A DNA stretch of 64,000 nucleotides from Pomacea canaliculata (Eukaryota > Mollusca > Gastropoda > Architaenioglossa > Ampullariidae), in assembly GCF_003073045.1 (NCBI RefSeq), contig NC_037590.1, positions 34,542,327 to 34,606,326 on the forward strand. The letters are read 5' to 3'. The translations under genes were made by a program, and so were the position numbers. Positions 1-13,000 of this stretch are shown here, piece after piece (the first letter of the stretch is position 1; each line of letters begins with the position of its first letter). The notes beneath the pieces were generated by a model. That model was not told the origin of the DNA and searched no databases. It saw only the letters and a program-made list of their open reading frames with translations.

Positions 1-1298
1 ACCTACAGAAGAAGAGAATCAAATTCCTTTTTAATGATCATCTTGGGAAGAGATGGAGAACTGCTTTGGCATCTGTACCACAGCTCCCCATTTCACAGCC
101 AAGGACAAGAATAGCAACACAATCCTTATGCTTGAAGAAAAGTACCCACCAGGAAACACAGAGATTGGCTTAAATAGAGATGGGTCAACCATGGATGCAA
201 TTCAATCTCAAATGGAGATGCTGAGGGATACATCCATTACAAAGGCAGGTGGTAGCCATACCAATAGACTCTCACTGCAGCAACTAGAGACCCAAAGTCA
301 AAGCCCTGATTTGCACAGCAAACTATCAGCAGCAAAGCAAACTAAAACTTGCAGGTCATCTAAATGATGCCCCATCTGTGCTGCAGGCTGCCAACACTAA
401 CATGCTGCCTAAGCTGACACCAGCACTGAGAAACACCAATTGTCTGAAAATTGTTCTACAGTCGATACCATCACCCTGTGATACAATGAATAGGCTGATG
501 GAATGGCAAAATGTGGAACTGAGGACAGGCAGGGGTGAAAACATGTTGGCCCAACAAAGATGAAGACATTTAAAGCTCTGTACAGATGACCCTAGACACC
601 AGATGCCTACTGTCATCTATCCAGATCAGACCAGGTGCAGGGTACAGCAGGCTAATGCACTACTAGACTGGATGCTACACCCATACCTGATATACTCTGT
701 AGATGAACGCTAGATTCATCATCAAAGCTGCCTCTAAGAGCAAGATGAACAAGTGATTTAAAAATAAAAAGTCTGCATTTCCTATCATCTGGTAAAGGCA
801 TATTATACAAAAGCCTAGACAATGAAAGTTTCACAAATCAGAAAACACTGTCAGTAGTTTCACATTTCTATATGGTATGATATTAAAAACAATTTAAAAG
901 GTTACAAGTAAAACATTTTCAATAGTAAAGGACTTCTCCATCCACATTGTGCGTATTTAAGTCCAACAGGTCTACAAATAATTACAATCACAATGCATTA
1001 TGCATAATGCTAACCTTCAGGTACATGGTTACCCTTGTGCTTACTTCTGTAAGCTACTGAACATATTAACAGTGTCCATGCATGCCTGATACACTGATAT
1101 AAACATGCACAAATAATTCAAGCACAGATGTACACACAAATTAAGTCTGTATGTTATATATTGCGTAATGCATATTGCTTGATTGAAAATATTCACCTTG
1201 TGTCTTGCAATATCAACATTGTCTCTTTCTCATTCTCTCTTCCTCTCTCTCATGCAAATTCTATGCTCCCCCATCTCTTTCCATTCAAACAAATGTTT
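1..1298. other. Unassigned DNA downstream of MPND
   Basis: No gene is recognised here. Moderately open plus-strand frames at 53-367 and 378-563 lie in different frames and match no family I know. They could be decayed coding sequence of a neighbour or of a repeat. The stretch 860-1298 is AT-rich and would contain the MPND 3' untranslated region. An AATAAA motif on the minus strand overlaps the MPND stop codon, so the true polyadenylation signal is probably further downstream. Confidence 0.4.
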
Positions 1299-4200
1299 TT
1301 ATTTCCGTGTCAGCAGCTGATGCATGTAGGCAAAGAACGATCCATTTTCCATTTGATCTTTTGGAAGTTTTGACTTAAGAGATCGCTGTCGGAGAAAGAA
1401 AATAAAAGTATCTTATAAGAGAAATCAAAACTATTTTCTTAGTTCAGCATTTTTTATGTGCTTAAGCAAAGGTTCTAACATTTATTGCTTTGGAATAACT
1501 AAATGAGGACACTGTCCAAGACTGTAATGAAACGTCAACAGACTTCTTGAAATGCCATCACAGATTCTCAAAAAGGACTTCTTTCTATTCTTACCTTAAT
1601 TTTTTCCATAAATGTCAAACTATCAGTCCACAGCTCCCTCCATCTCACCCTGTCAGGTGCTGCCCTGTAGTAGTCAGCAAGCTGATTCTGCAATGATGAC
1701 TATAATTATAAGCATGTAAGGTCAATACTTTGTAAAGGTTATGCGAAAGTAATGTGCAAGCATCATGCATGAACAATAAAGCTACAGTGATGTTATGTGA
1801 AATGGTGCAACTGTCTTAAAAGAACAAACTTTGTGTATAGACATGATCTTTTTTTCAAACATCTGTAAAAATGGGCAAGTATGCATCCAAGTCATTAAAA
1901 GTGCTTGCATCCAAGGCCAAAGTGTGTGCTCAAGCTGGTTCTATCCCCATGCAGTGTACCCCAATTAACCTTGCTGTTAAATGGATACTTGACCTTTCAA
2001 AGAATTGAGGGAAAAAAAGAGGGAAATAAGATGAATTCCACCCTCATAAAAAAGTAAATGCAGTCTCTATCCCCCCACTTCTCAGTGATGAAATAGGCTA
2101 CGGAAATACTGTAAACCATCTAAAATATAAATATTTCTGCAAAAGTGCTTTTATGACACATTCTATGATCAATAATGGAGCATTTATATAGATAGAATAT
2201 AGAGAATGTTTATATTAAACACTTGATCATACAAATGCATAATTTTTGTGCACCTAGTTGTGTACCATGGTTGTCCAGAACCCGTATCATATGTACACAT
2301 ATGTACAAAATGTTTCTTACCATTTCGCTCAAAAGTTCTTCAGAAAGTGAGCTGCTTTGGTGAAGACTGCACTTCATGTGCATAGGCATCCCATAGCCAG
2401 TTGGCAGGTGCTATACAAGAAAACAGATATATGTATCTATGTAGCATACAACTTTATAGTTTCAAACCGCATTAAAAATCAATGAAAATTGACCACCATT
2501 CAAAAGGACAAAATATACTCATAAAAAAGTAATTCCTCAACAAGCCAACACAGATTTCATTTATGAAGAGAAGGCCATCAAAAAAAAACAAAAAAAAAAC
2601 AAAAACACACACAGAGGACAGTTTCATCTAAACAGCCTTATATTGTTAACCGTGGCCATATAAGTCTTTGATCATCCATTTAGAAAGCAACTGCAGCAAG
2701 AGATTTCATAGGTCATAATAAGCTGATGAAGACAGAATATACCTCTGGAGGTGGCAAAATCCAAAATGCCTCGAAGCTGGACTCTGATTTAGTTGCTCGT
2801 TTGTTGTATGGTGCTGAAAAAGAAAATCTTATGTTTATAGTGAATATTAATAACAGATGACTGTACACTCTTCTTAACTTGTTGTAAGCATGAAAATAAA
2901 ACCTCAACATTTCAAAGGATTTACATAAAATCCAGCATTTAGATTTCCAAAACTCAAGTAACATCATGCACAATATACCCATAAAAATGATTGAAAAAAG
3001 CAACAGCCAAACACGAACAACAAAAGAAATAAAACCTCTACAGCAAATGCAACATTAGATAGAGTGGATAAAAAACATATTTTCAAGTTTAATGTTCATT
3101 AGAAACTATTTAGTTTTCTATGAAACAGTAAGAACTTAAAATACAATACTGGTATCCATTCTCTGCAAATAAGAGAGCAAAAGGTAGACTCTGAGTTGTT
3201 GGAAAATGTTTTAAGGGTACGTATAAGTGTGTGTATATATATATATAGGGTTAGCAAAAAATTATGTTGACATTAATGGATTATTCTTCTTTATTTCAGT
3301 GTTAGCATAATTTTGACTAACTGTGAAAAAGCACAGCTATGTCTATAATGTTGTTCTGGACTTGTTTTATCTGGGCCATATCTTTTTAAAAAATTATATA
3401 TGCTGCATTATTCTCCAATAGCCACAACAAAAACTCTTACAGAAAATAAGCCCGAGACAAGGAAGATAGACACCACCAGGTCCCTTCATGCGAAGTTGGT
3501 AAGATGTTTGGCAGTCTATGTCCTTTAAAGTTGGATCTGCCTGAGAGTGTGGGTGACTATGGTACCATCCAACCAAACTGCATCCCTGTTTCACCATACC
3601 CTGTCGAATCTGAACAAAAAGAAAATAAAAATGAAACCGTTTGAGTAAATTCATGCTTAGGATGGGGCAGTCATGCTTAAATATCACATGATAAGCAAAT
3701 GGTCCATTTTTAGCAGATTTCAGACAAGATTCCAATGAAATTAAAAAACATAACTCAACTCCCCAGAAATACAGACAGTGATATATAAATATGCACACAA
3801 ATAAATACAAAAGTGTCTTAAAAAGTTGGTAACCTGCATTCTCTTCTAATGATATCTCTTGTATTGGCACAGAGAAGCATGTAACTACAGTGTTTGTGAA
3901 AATTAAAACAGTCAATAAATATACCCCAATAAGCATTTTATCAAGTTTCACCCCCTGTAATCTGATTCTGCACCACTAAGGAAGTAAAAAATAAAATAAA
4001 ATGCTACTAAGCCCCCTACTTTTATAATTTTGTGCATCTCCATACCATGTACAATGCTTACCTCCTCTTCAACAATTGGTGCCTTGTCAATGTCACCGAG
4101 ACGACATTTACAAGGAAAAGCCTGAGTGATCCTCACATCTGCACAGAAGGCAATCTTTCACTTTGGTTGACAGATGCTTTTTTGAAAAATATTTTCAACC

Positions 4201-5030
4201 TAACTTGCAGGTAGATAGTTAGACTAAGAAGGAATATTAAACATACAACTCAGAATATGACTGTCAAGAATTTGTCTGTTTTAAGTGTATAACTTTAGAT
4301 ATTTTTTAGGGGAGAGGCGAAGAAATGGAGGGGTGCTTTGTTTATAATACTTTTCTGCATGTAGTCAGATGTTTCTTGAAAGAAAAGAAGCAATCTGGCA
4401 TGTCATAATGATTTATAAGCACAAGAGATCCAGCACTGAGCATAACATTGCTAGAATTGACCCTAACCAATTAAATTTTATCTTCTCTAATATGTGATCT
4501 ATAACCTTTGAACATTAGGTCTCTACTATTTACACTTCATTTCTGATCCGTTGTTTACTTTACTTATAGGTATCAAACACTACAAAAACTTAAAAATCTT
4601 AGGCTTATTAGTTACTTACGATGCGTCTGTTGGGACCAGTGGCCACCCAAGTAACCAACGACTTCTGAAGTTGTCAGATGACTATGGAAATCCTACAATG
4701 TTAACAGAAAAAGCACAACCACAGAACAAATTAAAAAAAAAATAGTTGCCTTCTTTGAGGAACTGCAAACAGAAAGTTCTATTTCCCCTCATTTTGATTA
4801 AATATGATAAACTGAGAAGTTAGTTGTACAAAGTTCACTTGTGGATTTGTGATACTTACCATTAAGAGCATTGCATTTGTAGAAATGGAGACAGTGAATG
4901 GCTGTGTTCTACCAAGTGTGGCAAAATGTTCACACTTCACAAAAGTGTTTGGATTACTGAAGTAAAAGAAAAGATTATTCTGAAAAATCTTGATACTTCA
5001 CAGAAGTTTTATTTTTATGCTAAGCCATAC

Positions 5031-5073
<43 letters not shown>

Positions 5074-8000
5074 GAAATTCAAGGGAAAACACCAATGATA
5101 TTCAAGTTTTCAATTACGGAATCATACATAAGACATCAAATGGTAGACAGCTCTCATGCAACACTGCTTGCAGTTTTATTTGGAGAAATTATCATACTGA
5201 TCTTTCTTGAAGCCAGGGGTGGGGAACCTTTTTATTCTCTGTGCCATTTTGATATTTATTACACCATTCGTGGGCCATACAAAATTATAAACTTGAAAAT
5301 TATCTTGCTCTATTTGGTCATGTCTAGTTCAGCGTTGACATTTTTGCAAAGTGTACAATCCCAGTGGGTCACGACAATCCGCTTCCTAATGAGTTGCACA
5401 AAAAATGCTTTGCTCCTATGAAAAGTATAGCATGAAAACTGTTTGAGTCTGTAAATATATGTTTAAAATGAGAAAGTTCCCAGAGGAGACTGACATTCCT
5501 TGCTCATCCCTCAAAATTTATATTTTGATTATTATTCTCTTATTGATGTTGATGTTGCTAAGGAAAAAGTTTATAGATTTACTGAAATCTGTGGTTGTCT
5601 TAGTGGGCTGGATCAAATGATTCTGTGGGCCGGACATTCCCCACCCCTGCTTTAAATTATGAATGAGCACATGATTATACAGAGTATACATGCACACAAT
5701 TTTTTTAAAAATTTGCTTTCATCTTTATTTTGTTATTAGTCTTAGATTATGTCTGTTCTATTTATGTCTAGCAGAACATGTCCAATGAACTCTTTGTAAA
5801 ATGTTCCTTTTAACTCCCGAACCTCATAAAACAACTTCAATAACAAAGAAGTTGCCCAATACTTACTGGTCAATACTACGTGAACCCAGGGTAGAATAAG
5901 AGACTGACGCCTGACACTTGGATGTAAAGTTTTGCTGTGAAGAGGCACTGGAACAGGGACTGACACTTTTACTGTCCATGATCTTACTGTCATCTGCTGA
6001 ACCATTAGTTTTACCGACCGCATGAGGACCAGACATGGAGAGATTGAGAGCTGCAGTGATCCAAAGAAACATTATGCATATAGGAAAGAAATATATTATC
6101 CTGCTACAGTGGGCAGTGTTAAATATTTAAAAAACCAACAAAGTCCCTTTATTTTTTTTCAACCCTTGATAAGCAAAGAGACTTTTTTCTTCATACAACA
6201 ACATAAAAAAAAAATTAAACAGTAAAACAGAGTAAAACTACTCATTAGAACATTTAGTAACAATCGTGGCACAGCATTAAGTGAGCCAGGTGAATAATAA
6301 ATTAAAATTTGAAGTCTCAGGATGGCCTAAAAACATTTGAGATACTTTGAACAAAATACAAAAACATTTTCTAAAAGTACTACCCTAAACATAGCAACAA
6401 TACAACAGCAAAAAGTTTTATACTGAAATTATGTCTGCATGGCAAAAACAGAATTTTAAATATGTATAAAAACAATATCCCAAACTTAAAAAAGCATGTA
6501 ATTTACCTTCTTCCTGTACTTCCTGATTATAAACGCTTGTGTATGGTCTGAAAAATAAAAGAAAGGGTCTATAATCACAGGAAAGAAAGTATTTTAATGA
6601 GTTAAAATGGCTGAAAGAAAAATGTCTGCAACAGACAAACATTAAATACAAATTTAGATGCTGTTTACAGCTCCCATTTGTGGAAACATACAAATGACTA
6701 GATTTTGAAATGAGCAGCTTAAAAGTTTTATCTTTTTTACTTGATTACTAAAATTTTATAGGAGCAAAATAATCTTAATTCACTCACTGAGGTTTTGAGG
6801 CACTGATTGCAGATGAAACACTATTTGTAACTGGAGGTGGTGGACCAGCCAAAGCAAATGTTGTTTCTGAAACTGGAGATTTGGGAACCACAATATCTTG
6901 TGGTTCTCCAATTTGTTTACCATTTTCTTGGCCACAAGAAAGACCTGGACTCGAGCCATTTTGAACATCTGCTGCTGCCTGATAAGGAGACTGCATGTAT
7001 AGAAAACAATGTAACGTTTGTTACTGTTCATTCAGACACTCAATTCTTCTATTATTTTTCTTTTTTTAAAATATTTTCAATTTCATGATCTGTTTTGAAA
7101 AAAGTACATACTAAAGAATCATATTTAGACTTCCTACAGTCAAGGTTTTTTGAATTTTCTGTAAACTGGAAGTATGATAATTGCATTGTTTTCAAATACT
7201 GAATTCATAAATGTTAGTACAGCCATTTGTAAACAATTTCTGTGTTAGACATAAATAAATGTATGTGCCATAAGAAATCTACAACTACATGCTAAAAAGT
7301 CTGACATCAGTCTCATCAAACAAATGAAGATTAAAAAACAAATATGACAGACGATAATCACATTTCAATTAGCTGGAAACATGCACATTAATGAAATGTT
7401 ATCTCTGTCTAAACAAGCGTGAATCAACAAACACTTACATTGCTGCGATATGGACTATTTGTCCGATGTTTTCGGGACCACACAGTCTTCCACGTATCCA
7501 GTTTGCGGCCTTTATATTTCACCTTATGGAAACAAATCAAATAACTTAAAAAAGGATAGAAAAAAAAGTACAGCAAATATTCAGAAAGCAAGCACTTATT
7601 TCCAAAGCTTTCATAAGCTATCGTCAAATTTATATTTTAAAGGTTATAGGCAATGTGTCTCATAAGAAGACATCATTATCCCAAAATGCACAATAAAAAA
7701 ATTTCTTCAGTATTGTATTCAGCTCGAGTAAAGTATCATTCTATCTTATAAAGATTACATAGTTATTTTCTATGATATTGTATATTATTTCCTACATGTG
7801 AAAAATTAAGTGATGATGCAGTCAATACTGATGATCTAATAACTCCTTTTCCAGGATCATTTAATTATCAGAAAGATTATAATCCTAACATACACAGTTC
7901 ATTTAATTTGTTGTCGATGCTTATTCATAGCAGATGTATAATCTATTTTATTTGATGAATACTTTGGTTTGTATTTTATATTTTATTACATAAAATGTTA

Positions 8001-9640
8001 AAATTCAATAAGCAAAGCCTACTGAAGCCCAGCCACAGCCAGAACGTTTGATAGGATTCACAAGCCGTTTGCAGTGGGTTGCCCAAGCACTAGGGGTGCT
8101 GAACTCTTCCTCTGATCCTTGCCAACGAATCTTACCAGAAGGAAGCAAGTCTGCTTCAAAACGCTGACCCTGCAAAATGCAACCAAACTGAAATATCAAA
8201 ATAGAACTGAGTCATTCTGTCTCATCCCCAACTAGCACTACACTGTTTAATGTACAAAGCATATGTAAGATTTAAAAATAATGTTACTGACCAAGAAATA
8301 ATAGCTTGTTCATGTTTTTGGCCTAATACAGTGGCAACAAATATACCCCAAGATAAGAAGATCAAATGTGTTAATTATTAGTATTTAAGGAGGAATTTAG
8401 TGAAGCAATACTTAAAAGGGATAAACAAACTGAAGAGACTGATCTTTTCATTAGATACTGCAGACAAATGGGAAGGGTTTTGGATAATCATTTAGAACTG
8501 ACCCTGTAGTCAATAGACAATACGTTCTGTCCTGCATGGATCAGACCATCATTCATCAAGTCTGACAATGTGACTCCACGCCCTGTAAGAGCTTGCTTAG
8601 CCTTCTGTAAGGAATCACCATCCTCTTCTGAATCTACTTCCTCCTCTTCTTCATCCTTCATGGCATCTTCCTGAACAGCTTGTGAATCTTCTGATGCTGA
8701 ATGACATCAATTGAGTTGATCATAGTGAAATTTTCTGCGAGAACTCCAATTACACATAACTATATTTACAGAGCTACTGTATGGACTGGCACTGTTACAC
8801 TTAAGGTACGATCACATAGTTAGGAGAATAAAAGAGTTGGCAAATAGCAAGCGCTTTTGTTCATTAACCAAAAACAGCCTAACAAGGATTTAACATATGA
8901 ATCATGGCAGCTGAGGCTAATATATGACTTTTGTAACTAGCACAAATGTATACAGAAATCTTACAGGGTAAAGTGTTTACAGCAAGTCAATATGCAAAAA
9001 CAAATAATTCATGAATACACATGAATATTATCATCATACATACATATACGCACATACTCACACACAGAGTTATTCAAACTTATTCCTTGACCCACACACT
9101 CTCCCACAAAATGTTGATTTTAATTCCTTCTTAATGTTTAAAAATTAAAAAAAAACTTATTTGCTTCAAACTGTTCAACAGTTCACAACTACAAGCAGTG
9201 ATGGGATATAGTTACACCCATCCATCACAAAGAAAACAAATATAATGGCATTGAAGATGGCCTTCAAATAAAATGATGCACTTATAATTTTATGATTCAA
9301 TGTAGTCTTACATTCTTGCATCTAATTTAAATATAGGAGTGACGAAAGCAAAAATAGTACCTTTCGTTATATTTATTGTTAGTAATATTGCAGAATAAGG
9401 TGCTGTGAGAAAATGCAAAGAGATGTCTTAATTAAAATATATTTATGAATAATTCGAATCACATTTACTCTTGCAGTTAAATACAAACAGCTGATTATAT
9501 GTTTTGATTAGTCTGCTTCGTACATAACTTCTTTCGTTTCAAAATACTCATTTATGCACCTATACACAACTGGAATTTAGGCCTGAGACACGAAAAATGA
9601 TCATAACATAGCACAAAACCTGGATACCTAAGATGTCCAT
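1299..9640 (-). CDS. MPND: MPN domain-containing protein (RAMA + JAMM metalloprotease-like)
   Basis: Exons read on the minus strand: 9628-9640 (candidate first exon, weak), 8503-8696, 8023-8169, 7439-7522, 6788-6990, 6507-6547, 5867-6050, 4860-4908, 4620-4692, 4062-4138, 3441-3609, 2743-2813, 2321-2410, 1595-1687 and 1299-1385. All phases fit and the sum is 1575 nt, or 524 aa. An acidic stretch near residues 15-35 leads into a RAMA domain (about 42-125) containing TPSAWATHCKRLVNP and KRSGCGWAS. A low-complexity Ser/Pro-rich linker (about 147-289) follows, then the MPN domain from PFTVSISTNAMLLMDFHSHL. The catalytic Glu is in SEVVGYLGG (about 315) and the JAMM zinc motif is in WYHSHPHSQADPTLKDID (H372, H374, D385). 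The usual motif Ser is Thr382. The C-terminus matches vertebrate MPND (WILPPPE, YGMPM, LPKDQ). In vertebrates the RAMA domain is reported to read N6-methyladenine in DNA, and the JAMM domain is predicted to be an isopeptidase. The donors at 8022 (GTAGGC) and 8502 (GTCAGT) are non-consensus but keep the frame. The start exon is the least certain part. Confidence 0.93.
5031..5065 (+). repeat. Poly(A) tract in an MPND intron
   Basis: An almost pure run of A in the intron between the 4860-4908 and 5867-6050 exons, about 150 bp from the MITE at 5214. It may be the tail of an old retroposed copy, but no body is recognisable next to it. Confidence 0.8.
5214..5649. mobile_element. Non-autonomous hAT-like MITE (436 bp)
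   Basis: It begins CAGGGGTGGGGAACC and ends ATTCCCCACCCCTG, the classic hAT-type terminal inverted repeats. The flanking 8-mers (cttgaagc, ctttaaat) are only partly alike, which suggests an old insertion. It has no coding capacity and lies in an MPND intron. Confidence 0.75.
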
Positions 9641-10072
9641 TCGAGTAAAACTAAAAAAGGTTGTTTTCAAACGGGAAAACAGTGAAAAATATTAAATATC
9701 TGTGATGGTGATCAAACTTCTGACGCCTATTTAAGGATATGTGCTATGACAAGCACACGCATAAGATTCAACATACAGTTTGACATATGTAAACAAACCC
9801 ATCTGAAGTTGAAAAAGTCAATAAACTTCCACAACAGTTTTCTTTGTTTACATGTGCTTCCTGTGACCTGTGAACTTCTGGTCAGTGGCAATGAGAGAAA
9901 AATTGTTAGAAAACCGCAAACTAGGAAATAAATTGAAATATATCACTTGGATACTATTAAGTATTAAATGTTTAAAATAGAGTTATATTACATATTTTAT
10001 TTCTAATATATTATTATTTAAATATTATTATTTATTTTTACCATTCAGAGAAAAACATTCATTTAGTGCGAA
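8697..10072. promoter_or_regulatory. Intergenic/5' region shared by MPND and COPS8
   Basis: This interval separates the first firm MPND coding exon from the COPS8 start codon. If the candidate MPND first exon (9628-9640, reading MDIL) is right, only 432 bp (9641-10072) separate the two start codons and the genes share a bidirectional promoter. I see no clear TATA box for either gene, which fits housekeeping promoters. The rest (8697-9627) would be MPND intron 1; it is AT-rich with no other recognisable content. Confidence 0.5.
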
Positions 10073-13000
10073 ATGCAGAGCGCCGGAAGCAAAATGGCTG
10101 GTGACGCCGATATCGACTTTCTTGGCCTTACTCAGGAACTTGAAGTTCAAGAATTGGAGGTAGAGAGTAATTAACAAGGATCACTGCTTTGAACAAAAAG
10201 AACGAAAAATTAAAATTAATTTCCCCAGAAGTTACTGTATTACACGTGGTCTTATAAGTCTCTTAACAGTGCTTGCAAAGCCGACGCAGCCGAGAGCGAG
10301 AATTCGGAAAATAGTCTGCAATTTGTGCATAAATTTGGTGAGAGAGAGAGAGAAAGAGCTAACATTTTGAAGGTATTATCACAACATTATCGCTTTAGTT
10401 GAGGATAATGATGTTGCCCGTCGGGACTGGCGGCAGTTGCCGATGGCAAACATGGGTTTGCCAAACTGACAAAGAGCTTGCTGATCTATAGTTGAAACCA
10501 TCGAAAAAGCACAATTGCTGGGTGTTAGTGCAGAAAAGACTAAACTGATGACTAACAACACAAACGCAAACGTCACGATAAGCCAGAGGCAGCCCGCAGT
10601 TTCTATTATATGGGGTCATTTCATTATTTTCTCATTATAATAGTGCAGACAGAGGCAGTGCACACAAACGGTAACTGGAGTGACAAAATCTCTGCCATCC
10701 TTAAAAGAAGGTCATTGCTTTTCCTTGTCATATTCGTCCTTCTATATGCACATAAGACTTTGAAAGATTTCTTGTTAGGAAAGAGGCTATAGGAGAAACA
10801 TGTTATTTCTTACACAGACCGACTCACTAACAAGGAAGAATTAAGGTGTAATTTAAAGAGAATTACTCAGATAGTTCAGCCACATGAGTTTCCTGCAGTG
10901 AAAAGATGCAAACTTAAGTGGTACAGGTATATCTTGAAATTGTCAGGACTTGTGAAGATGATGCAGGGAACAGAATAAGGGAGACAGAAATTACATGACA
11001 AGATCAAAGGTTTTGAAATATGTACACTTTTTAAAATGCACAGTGAGATGGTTTTCAATGTACTTACAAAAAAAAAAAATTCTGTATGTGACAATTTGGA
11101 AACATTTTGACATTTGAAATTCTTAAATGAAATATTCAAGTCTAAATTATTTAAGGTTATGGTTGATTATGCATGTGACTACATTTGCTCTGTTACTTTT
11201 ATCTTTTAAACATGAAGTATTTTTTTTCTGGGCATTTTAGGCACCTGGTGGAGTAGCAACACCGCAGCTGTATGGACAGCTTCTTGCTCTTTACCTCCTT
11301 CAAAATGATCTGTGAGTGAATCTTCCCTCTAGTTTTTATTACTCTGAAGTCTTTGTATGCTTGATTTTTTAACATGCTGGTACTGGCTGTCTATTATGAT
11401 GAGCAAGTGTTGCTGTCTGCTTGTTAGCATAATAACTGCTAGTACTACACTGTAAATACTCTGTGTGGAGTGCATTAAAGTTACTATTGTAATGAAACTA
11501 TTGAATTTTGGCAAATGGTTAGTCAGTATGACATGCATCATTTAAATATACCATTTATTATGGTAGACAAGATGCTTTCTTAAAATGCACTATGTATTTT
11601 TAAAATATGATTTCTGATAAAAGTCACATTAGAGTATAAGCAGTTGGTCAAAATAATGTAACGTAATCGACTAATAAAGACAAAGAGATAAAAAAAGAAA
11701 AGGTTAACTTGCCCCAGACATGGTAGCCTCCTGTCATGACCATATCATCCCATGCAAGATCAACACTAAAATGATCTTTGCTGGAATTCGTAATATAGGC
11801 AATAATCTCCAAATCAGTCTTTAAAATGTAATTTTTTCAGCACCCGACTTTTGCAAAAGTCATAATAGAGCACAAACTGTCAGCCATAAGTCAATGGAAG
11901 TAATCATAATAAAAATGTTTTTATTACAAAATACATCGGTAAAAAAGGTTTGGGGGCACTCACTTGTCACCACTGCACAGTGAGGTTCAGGCCCTAGATC
12001 TCATCTAGGACACAGTATGTGACACCCTGTTTGCTGGGCCAGCTGTTGCAGGTTTATCTGGAGACTCCTTTCTTCTCACCCTCCCTTTTCTCTTGTAGTG
12101 TGAAATCAAATTTGTGGGTTGTATCAAAGTGCAGGTTGCAGTATGGAAGGTTTTATTGTGAGGAAGTTTTACTGTATTAGTGACTTAGGTACTGCTTTTC
12201 CATTAATTTTTCCAACTGAATAAGCAGCAAAATACAATCATGACTGCAAGAACTTCAATACCAGAGTCTGCGTAATCCAGAGAAAATTCATATATATATA
12301 TGTTCTGTTTGAAATTATATAGACCCATTTACCAAGTGAACAAATACTGTTAGTGAACAAATACTATTAAGATATTTCTATAAACAGATGTAATGCCAAA
12401 TTTCTATGGAAGAGAATACCACAGAACATCAAAACAGTGAGTTGAAGCTTATATAGAATTTTTGTATTCATTTGATCATTACGTAATGAAGCTGCTTTAT
12501 ATATAAATCCTTTATATTCCTATGTTGTTCACTTTTCTGTAGAAGGCAAGAAAGAGAAAGTTTTATGTGAAGCTGCTGACAGGAAGATTTAATTTGCTTT
12601 TTTGTATCAACTATTGAAGCAATGTATTATTCTTTGCATTTGACAGGAGATTTTGGTTTTATTTAGTTATGGACTTATTAATCTGATGCAGCATTATTTT
12701 TTAATAAAGGCTTCTTTAGCACATTGGCACTTTGGAGTGGTGATAATGATAATAGTATGAGAGCTTGTATCGTCAAGTATTGCACTTTATTATACATGCC
12801 ACATATATATATAATGCCTGACATGAAGTTAAATAAAAATGAAGACAGTGGGAAAATGGGTATTAAACTTAAAAGCTTCTGACAACTGAAGAAAACTTGT
12901 ATTAGGAATAAAGATAGTTCTGAAAGCACTTACTTTTTTCCAGCCAATATGCATGTCAGCAATTCACATTTACCAGTTTTGTCTGTACTGCCTTATCCAT

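Noticed and set aside
53-563. Plus-strand open frames of 104 and 61 codons
   Set aside because: No recognisable motif, different frames, no clear splice signals; reported only as unassigned DNA.
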